Origin: Diphasiastrum complanatum
Taxonomy: Eukaryota > Streptophyta > Lycopodiopsida > Lycopodiales > Lycopodiaceae
Assembly (NCBI GenBank): GCA_029204225.1
Contig: CM055102.1
Location: forward strand, 62,479,168-62,543,167
DNA length: 64,000 nt
Direction: 5' to 3'
Shown in pieces: positions 33,701 to 42,700 of the stretch. Both the position numbers and the translations under genes were made by a program. Below the pieces are notes generated by a model. That model saw only the letters and a list, made by a program, of their open reading frames with translations, did no database searches and was not told the origin of the DNA. The number at the start of each line of letters is the position of its first letter. Within the stretch, counting starts at the first letter, position 1.

Positions 33701-36700
33701 TACATAGGGGGATCATGGATATTAAGGGCAGTACAAAGTCTCTCCATCTGAACAAGGGCTGTATGCCCCTTACACAGTCTGGCTGTGGCTGCAGGTCTAA
33801 AAGTAAGCAGAGGACCAGTGAAAAGAACTCCGAGATAAGTGTAAGAGGTAACTGTCTCCAGCTAATGTCCGTCATAATAAAAAATGTCATCTCGCATATG
33901 CTACCTATTGGTGTTGAATACCATGACCTTAGTCTTAGAGATATTTACTGTCAAGCCCACTTTTGGCAAAAACCATGCAAAACGTCGTGGTGTCTCTGAA
34001 GCCCTCTGGTTGAGGTAGATAGTAGGACACTATCATTAGCATATAAGAGAATAGGCATGACAATATCTACAAGAGGACAATCGTCTTCACCCTCTTCCTT
34101 GATAATCCGCTCGAGATCATCAATGTAGAGAACAAAAAGAGTAGGAGAAAGGGGACAACCTTGTTTGACTGCAATTGTATGGTGAAACGGGGTGACCATC
34201 CTGTCCCATCTTTAAGTCTAGCCAGAACCCTCTCATATAAGGTGGTAATAGAAGCAATAACCTCATGTGAAAAACCAAGTGAAACCAGGCGCTGGAACAT
34301 AAGATGTCTAGGTACAGAGTCAAAAGCCTTGCAGAAATCCACAATGCAACAAAAAACTCGCTGCTTCCAATGCTTAGCCTCCTCAATGATACATCTCAAG
34401 ATAAATATCTTGTCCGTAGTAGAATACCCAATCCTGAAACTTGCATGACAAGAACATGTAGTTCGTCCACTTCTGCTTTTGAGCTAACAATAGGTTGCAT
34501 GATCGAGCCAAAAAGCTTAGCAAGTATCATAGTTGCACCGAAACGCGTTTTTGAAACCGCGTTTCTCAGAAACGCGATTTGCTCATATAAAACAAACCTT
34601 GACACATATTATCCCTTGCTGAAAATTACGAATAATCATGTCCTTAATAACACCTTCCTTGAAAAATATAGCGCATGTGTCTATAATATCTACATTGCAG
34701 GTGCCCATAATAGGGTTTAATAATAATTGATGTATAGAAATCCACAACAAAACAATGTTTATAGTTTTAAAAAATAGTGCTTTAAAATTATCGAAATCAT
34801 GCATGTTTAATGTTTAAAAGTGTGCCTTTCTAAGTGTAAGTTTCAGTTATCTATGGTCAAAAAACCTGAACCCTGACTTTTTCCCCATGACTTTTGTTTG
34901 CTTGAATAGAACCGAAAATATATTTTTCATGATTCCAACAAATTTGAATCTCCTTGATTTGAATCTTCTAGGGACTATAAAACTATTAAAATTTGAGTTC
35001 CATGTTTTTCTTTGGCCTGCCTTAGAATGTCATCCGTCGAACATCTCATGTTGTTCATTAAAGCAATCTAAATTTTAGAATTTTCTTTTCAGATTTATCT
35101 GTTGACTAGTTCGGTTGTTTTGGTTCTGTAGCAACATTCCACAGGATGTGTCAACCGTAGTTGAGAGGACTATAGAGGATGGCCAAAAGGATGATCAAAG
35201 AGCACCAGTGCAAGAAGATTTGACTTCGAAGGATCTTGTGAAATCTGGAAATGTAGGTCTTCAAGTTTTGGTATTTCTAGTCAAGTTTTTTATTCCATAA
35301 CAGTTGTGTTAGCTTGTGTCAGGTATTCACAGTGGTGTTAGAAGAATGATTAGTTAATGCTTGCAAGAGGAGGTTATAGACAATGCTTTGTTAACAAACT
35401 GCATTTTCTAAGTACTCAATTTCTTTAGTTGAAAAATTATAGCACTGTTGTTTTTGCTGATTTTGGACTTGCTGCGTGCATAAGTTGACGAATATGAGTT
35501 GTTTGTGCATTTGATAGTTGCTGATGCAATTAGATTTTCTACTCAAAAGAACCTCTACAGGCATAGAATATGTGATAGGAAAGGATAAGCTCATAAGTTG
35601 ATGGGTAGGTATTTCTTGGAGATGTTTAGCCTCTATATCTTTGGCAAGGCTGTGTGACCTATATCTAGTTAATCTACTTTGGACTCCTTACAAAGTTTAG
35701 ATAAAGATCCATGAGATGAAGTTGTCAACATCTAAGCGTAGGATAGATCTTCCACAAGAGGAAAGGAACTGCATTGAGATAAGAGTCTGTTCCCATCATA
35801 CCCTATGCTGGTGTATAGGAGATGAATCATGATTTGAAGTGTCAAAGACTGGATTTGTGGTTCTTATCTTGGGGCATAAAGTTCTCCTGAAAAGGTTTAG
35901 GTTTGTACGAGTGTTTGATCTCCATAGTCTCATGCTTAGCTTTATTATCAGTAAACAATGTGGACCATTAACGGTAGAGAACTTCTTGTAGAAGTAAAAG
36001 ATCAGCCCAGTTGGAATACATCAAAGATTTGACGGCTACTCTCAAGTCTAGTATGTCCGGCGTGATAGTCAAAGTTCTGTCCTCTTTGGAGTGCCTGTGA
36101 TGTATGGCATGAGTGGTAGTAATTGCACTGAATGCGAAAAAACACTCTGAAGAAGTAACTTACTAACAATTAGTACGAGCCTTGTTCTTTGAATCCGCAT
36201 GTCAATTTACTCCTAGCTCCTGATCAGTAGCTGCACTCACTAACAAAGTCCAGTTAGATTGCAATATTACTTATTGATGTGTATGCATAAGAAAAGCTAG
36301 TTCTCTTGGTGGGATAAGCTCTTATATCTACAGTACTAATACTATTCAACACAGAGCACTAATATAGGCATTTCACTGTGTTTCAACATTGATTTCAGGT
36401 ACATGTCATGTATATATGGTTTGAAGTTTGTTTGTTCTGTACATTGCCCTTGTCAAACAAAACCAACTTCCATATACCATTCAGTATATAAATTTTTAAA
36501 AAAATCCTTGTATCTTGATGATTATAATGTTGAAAAGCAACTGTTCTCATGAGTTCTTGCTGGTCAAGCTAGATTAGTGACAAAGTACCAGGAGATTAAT
36601 TGTGACTTGTGGTCAACCTTTACAGAATGCACAGGATGATGATAACATCAAAGGACTAGTCCCAATAGCACCGACTGAAGCCAGTGGAGAAATTCCTGTT

Positions 36701-39700
36701 GGCATACATAACGCAGGTCATGGAACAGTCGAGTCACCTCCAGATCGAATATCTGTTGAAGCTGGTGCTAATATAAGTGCACACAAAGTATCTGAACAGT
36801 TAGATACATTTCAATCTCAGTCAGCAGGCACAAGTAAACCAGACTGCAAAAATTCGACTATTTTGGCAGAAGAGTTGAAACCTGATCGAGATACTCCTAA
36901 GTCTTTAAAGAGGTCACAGAATGTGGAAGAACATCTGGATTATGATGCCTCTTTAGTAGAACAAATCTCTAAAGTCAATGGTGTAATGGACGAAACAGGT
37001 TCCCTGTTACCTCAGAGAGCTGAAGTTGTATGTTCATCTAATAAACAAGAACAGGCTGAGATAAGTGCTGCAGTGCAAATCACAAACCAAAATACCCAGA
37101 GAGATCATAAGCTTTTTGTAGCAGATTCAAACGATCATCAATTTACATTGCAGGTTCCTTCTTACCTCTAACTTTGCTAATTTTTAGTGAAAACAGATTA
37201 TGTAAGGTCAAGTGCTTCAGTAAAATCAAACAGCTATCAAATTAGATTGCAGGTTTTTGCTTACCTGTCACTTTATTGCTTTGTTGTCAAAGTAGATATT
37301 TTGACATCAAGTAGATCATCTTTTGGCCCACATTTCCAGCCCTTCCTGCAGTAGTCCTGTATCACTTGCCATCTAGAAGAAAGACCAGAGAGGTTACTCT
37401 ATGGTGCACCCTCTCCTCTTCAATTCTGCCAAGAAGAATATCAACCCTCTGTAGAATGCTCTTTGTAACAACCAAATGTTTCATGTGTCATTGCACATTC
37501 TCAAAGCCCTGGTTTCTGTTATTGTTCTGAAACTCCTTTTATTTGGCCATCCCTAGATATTCTTTGTGCTCACTTAAAGACCTCTTTCTGCTAAGACCAT
37601 CCTCAAACAGGAACCCTTCTATTAAAGAGCTAAGCAGAGAAACAAGCAATGGTAGGTAGGTTCATCAACATGGATCTACTTTTGATGGTTTTCATGTAGT
37701 TTGATTCTGATCAAGCAGAATTGAGAGTCATGAGCAGTCTCAAAATTTTCTGATCGACTATTTTGGTCCAATGGACAGGCAGGAAAATCAACACCCTCAA
37801 CTCAGGAACTCAGTAAATTTAGTGACACGCCTGCAGATGGGACTCTTGATGACCTTTTTGAAGAATCCATTGCCACAAATCATCGATCCAGAATAGAGGG
37901 AAAGGCTTTTGCAGCAGTTCTGAAATCTCACACAAACGACAGCATTTCCCCATCTGAAAGCAAATCAAGTAGTCTAGCTGCAAAGCTTAAGGCAAAAATT
38001 GCTCAGAAGAAGGTTGAAGACGAAGTAGCCTTAGGAAAGCGAAATGGGGGGAACCTATTTTCAGCAATGATTAGTGCAGTTGAGGATGCTGAACTTGAGA
38101 GCAATGGTTTGGTACGTTTCTATTTCTAGGAAGATAGCTGTTTTTCGATGTTTCGCTTTGGAATTCACTAAGGTGAAACTGCACATTTCTAAGTTGTTAG
38201 AGTTGTTGCTCTTGTGGAAATCACACACATTGCTTAGTGAGAGTTTGGACTATCAAGAGTTTTTTACAAGATATACTGAACCCTGATTCTCATTGCAAAG
38301 GTTGATGACCTTTATGAATATTTAGCTACTCAGCTTTATGAGTCCTTTGAAAAGTTCGATGTGTCCCATAAATTTCAGAAGATGATGATGTTGCATCTGA
38401 TGGCCAGGTTTTTGAAAGTGCAGAGGGGAGACAGTACTATGCGACACAGGTAATCAGTTTGTGCTTGATGCACAAGTCCAGTATTCTTAGTTTGCAGGAC
38501 ATTGTCAATTTTTTCTATGCTAGGGACAGGTCCAATCTTCAACAACCTCAGTATGATTTGGCTTTGTCTGTCTAGGTAAAACATGATAGAAGTGTCATTG
38601 TTTGAGGCAACATCTTTGCCAGATTCTGGTCACTTTTACTTTGAGGAAAGATGGAAATCTTATTTTTGGGTTTTGCATTTCTTCAGCTTATTCTAATCAA
38701 CTGTGTTGATAAATCACAAACGAACCTAGCAAATGGCTTGCCGGTCTTTTAAACTCTAGTGCTTGTCTGCGCAAGAAGAAATGGGTTTTTTTCAATACTG
38801 GAAGTTCTGAATTGCAACTACATCTTGAACTTGATAAATGTTCCGTTTAGTCATTGATTTGAGTCAATATTATTATTATCTTAGATTGGCCTAAAACACT
38901 TAAAAATTTCTTCAATCCACACCTTTGAAGTTTGTTGTCATGTTTAAATTGCACTTCTACAGATAGTCCCTTCAGCCTTGATTCATATATATTTGTCATT
39001 TCAGGCAATGGAGGTAACCAGATTGATTGGACTATTGAAGCCAGAGGAGTCAGAAGAAGCAATAATTACTGCATGTCAAAAACTTATTTCCATGTTTTGC
39101 GAGTCTCCTGAACAAAAATCTCATTTGGCTAATCAACATGGTGTAATGCCCCTTCTAGAGATGCTGGAGGTTAACAACAACAGAGTAAGAATATGTTATG
39201 CTGCATAAAGTGTGTTAGGTGGAGCAGTATTAGCTTATCAAACTTTAAGTTTCGTGCAGTACAAATGTGTTGATTTTTTATTGGTTTCATGATAGACATT
39301 AAGAACTGCACACTTCCTTTTATATGCAGTGCCTTTTACATTATATAGGTCAATTTGGATTCATGTTAGTTGGCTTGCGACAGGTAGTCTATGCTGTTTT
39401 GCAGTTGATTAATCAGATTATCAAAGACAGTGCTGATATCCAGCAAAATGCATGTCTTGTTGGAATGGTAAGTTTGCAGACTTATATTTATTTTTTATAG
39501 ATTTTATGACGACAGATGGCCCGTCGCAATATGCAAATCTGAGATTTCATTTTTGGTATGGCTAATTTGCAGATCCCAGCGATTATGCATTTTGCTGCAC
39601 CTGAGCGGTCACGAGAGATCCGTATCCAGGCAGCTTATTTCATACAGCAAATGTGCAGTAGGTATGTGAAAATTTGACATTCTGATGTTTTATCTGAAGG

Positions 39701-42700
39701 CTTCTGTGTGCAGAAAAAGCAAAGGGTCAGCCTAGACATAGGCCATTTTCAGTTCCCTTTGCTATAAGCTGAAGGGAGTTTTAGGCATACTTAAGATTAT
39801 CTACTCATTTCGGTCTTGAGGGATCTCTTTATATATGCAGTGTGCAGACCCTTCAAATGTTTATTGCATGCCGAGGTTTGCCAGTATTAGTGAGCTTTTT
39901 AGAACCTGACTATGCGAAGTACAGGTGTGTTCAGTTAATTTTCTCTATGATTCCTGTAATTCTTTGACCGATAAAGATCTTATCCAAATTCATTGTGGTT
40001 GCTTCTCACTTTGCAACATGTATTCTATCTTATTGTTGTCATCTCTACAACTTGTGATTAGCAATATTGCCTGAATAACTTGACTGTGAAAGCAATTGAT
40101 TGCAGGGAGATGGTTCATATTGCAATTGATTGCATGTGGCAAATATTTGAGCTACGTAGTTCAACGCCAAGGAAAGACTTCTGTAGGATATTTGCCAAGA
40201 GTGGTGTCCTAGTTAGACTTGTGAATACACTTCATAGCCTGAATGAAGCAACTCGCCTGGCTTCGGCTATGGCTGTTGGAACTGACCAACAATCACGGTC
40301 AGGTCCATTAGATCATTTCCGTCCATTTTCTGTCCTAATAGAAACTCTCAATCAACGTTCTGGTCAGCTTGATTCATCCCGTCTTTGTTCTGGGCATGCT
40401 GATAATTCTAGACAACCCACAGGATTTTTAGAATCCCCGAAAACGAGGTTAGTGCCAGGGCTTAAGCCTTTCACAGGCCAAGCAGAGTACCCGAGGCAGA
40501 CTCTAGGGGGGGAATATTCTCGTCCAATTTCAGGACCATTAGAGATCTCTAAAGTGACAACATCTGCAGATCATCCTCGGAGAAATACAACACCCCAGGA
40601 AAGATTGCAACTTACTGCAACGGAAAATACACGTTCTTCTCTGACTCAAGCTGAGCACGCTCGCACGGTTGTGAGAGAACAGTTGCAGCAGCTGCACACT
40701 GATTATGCACAGCACCATATAGATGGAGAGCAATCCAAAGGTTATTCTGCAAACTCAGAAATTGTACAAAAACCCACTGATCGGGCTTCTTTGCACGATG
40801 TGTCAGGCACATCAAATGGACCTGCTGATGCTGTTTTTGAGCAAGTTCCAAAACTTTTGGCGCTAGCCGAAAACGAACCTCTGTCCAAGCCCTTTTCTGG
40901 ACACTTGGATCATCCACGATACTATCCATCAGCCACTGAGAGAACAGAAAGTTCTTTGCCTCTACTCCATCACTCCAGTGCTATAAGAAAGGTGAATGGA
41001 GAGCTTGACATTCTTTTGGCTGCATTTGCAGGTTTGTGCCGGTCACAGTGACATTCATTATAGTTTTCTGTTGGTTAGCATCTCAATGTTGCTATTCACA
41101 CCAGCATTTGTTTGATATTGCTTATGTCAAGTGCAGAGAAAAACGACATTGGTGTTTTGGAACTGATCCAGGAAGCTTCTTCTTCAAAGACTGGTACAAA
41201 TATGATTGAAGTGGCTATTGCTTCCAAGCTAATGCCGAGTGCATCATCTCAAAACTATGGAGTGCTTCATGGTAGTGAGGGAACAAGTTCTGGTTCTGGG
41301 TTGGTTTCTCAATCCGCTTCGGGTCTACTGTCAGTATCAGGTGTGTTGAATGGAAGACCAGGAAGTGCAGCTTCATCTGGGTTACTTTCTCAAATGGTAT
41401 CTTCTCTTAATACAGAAATTGCAAGAGAATACCTAGCAAAAGCTGCTGATTTGCTAGTTGAGTTCTCCCGAGCAGATACATTTGTCAAGTCGCACATGTG
41501 CACTCTCAGTCTGTTAATCCGGCTATTCACGATGCTAAACAAACTTGAGCACCCCATTCTTGTCAAGGTACTTGCAGATCTCTTTGTAGCATGAAGCACT
41601 TTCTGCATTCGTTGCACAACTAGAAGGTAGTAGAAAATATATGAGCTTGATGTCCGACCAGAAATTGTGATATAGACACAACCACTCTTGGTTGCAGATA
41701 TTGAAGTGCATTGAACAGCTGTCAATGGAGCCCTGTACACTGGAGCTCCTACAACGTGCAGATGCAATGAAGCATCTTATACCGTTGCTTGAAAGTCGTG
41801 AAGGGCTGTATGTGTCTCAAATACATAGCCAGGTATATGGAATCAGCTTTAACCTACTGTGTGATTCAGCTACCAGGTTGTGGAAGTTTGTAAATACAGA
41901 GATTAATATGTTTGGAAAATTCAATTTTCTAGTTACGCTATGATGATTGAGTGTAAGTAGTTGTAACATTCATAATCTCAATCATAAGGTTTTCGCAGGT
42001 CTTAAATGCCTTGTACAATCTCTGCAAGATCAACAAGAGAAGGCAAGACCAGGCGGCTGAATGTGGAATAATTCCTCTTTTGATGCATTTCATTACTACA
42101 AACTCACCTTTAAAGCAGGTTGCACTGCCCTTGCTGTGTGACATGGCCCATGCGTCACGCTATACAAGGGAGCAGCTGAGACTTCATAAAGGATTGGAGT
42201 TGTTCCTGAGCTTATTAGATGACGAGTATTGGGCTTTTACAGCTCTTGATTCTTTAGCAGTTTGCTTAGCTCATGACAATGAGCATCGAAAGATTGAGCA
42301 AGCATTGCTGAAACATGATGCTGTGCAAAAGCTGGTTGGCTTTTTCCAGTCATGTAGTGGTCCATCTTTTGTGCACATTTTGGAACCTTTTCTGAAAATT
42401 ATCAAGTATGTATCTGATGTGTCTTTGAGTTATCCAGTTTTTTTGTTACATAGTCTTTTTACTTGTTATTTCAGTCTGAAATATTCTGCAGCCAGAATCA
42501 GCAATTAGTTGCAATGGATGCTTCTAGGTAGATTTCTAAGATTTCTTTGCTAGTGAAATTGATTCGTGACCTTTTTATCTTGTGGTGATATTGGGTGACA
42601 GCAAATCAGCTCGATTAAACACAGCATTGGCTGTGTCTGGGCTGACCCCCTTACTTGTCGGACGTCTTGATCATCAGGATGCTATTGCTCGTTTGAACCT

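Noticed and set aside
38378-38407. Longer exon 14 starting at the TTTCAG acceptor near 38378
   Set aside because: That acceptor would put the sequence in the wrong frame; the GGCCAG acceptor at 38407 gives the frame and residues expected (NGL-VF...LQ/TQ-AME).
40539-40929. Minus-strand ORFs opposite M3KE1 exon 19
   Set aside because: They are shadows of the sense coding exon; no family resemblance, while the sense frame is fully consistent with the kinase.
41390-41767. 125-codon minus-strand ORF across exons 20-21
   Set aside because: It spans two sense exons and an intron of M3KE1 with no recognisable domain; an antisense shadow.
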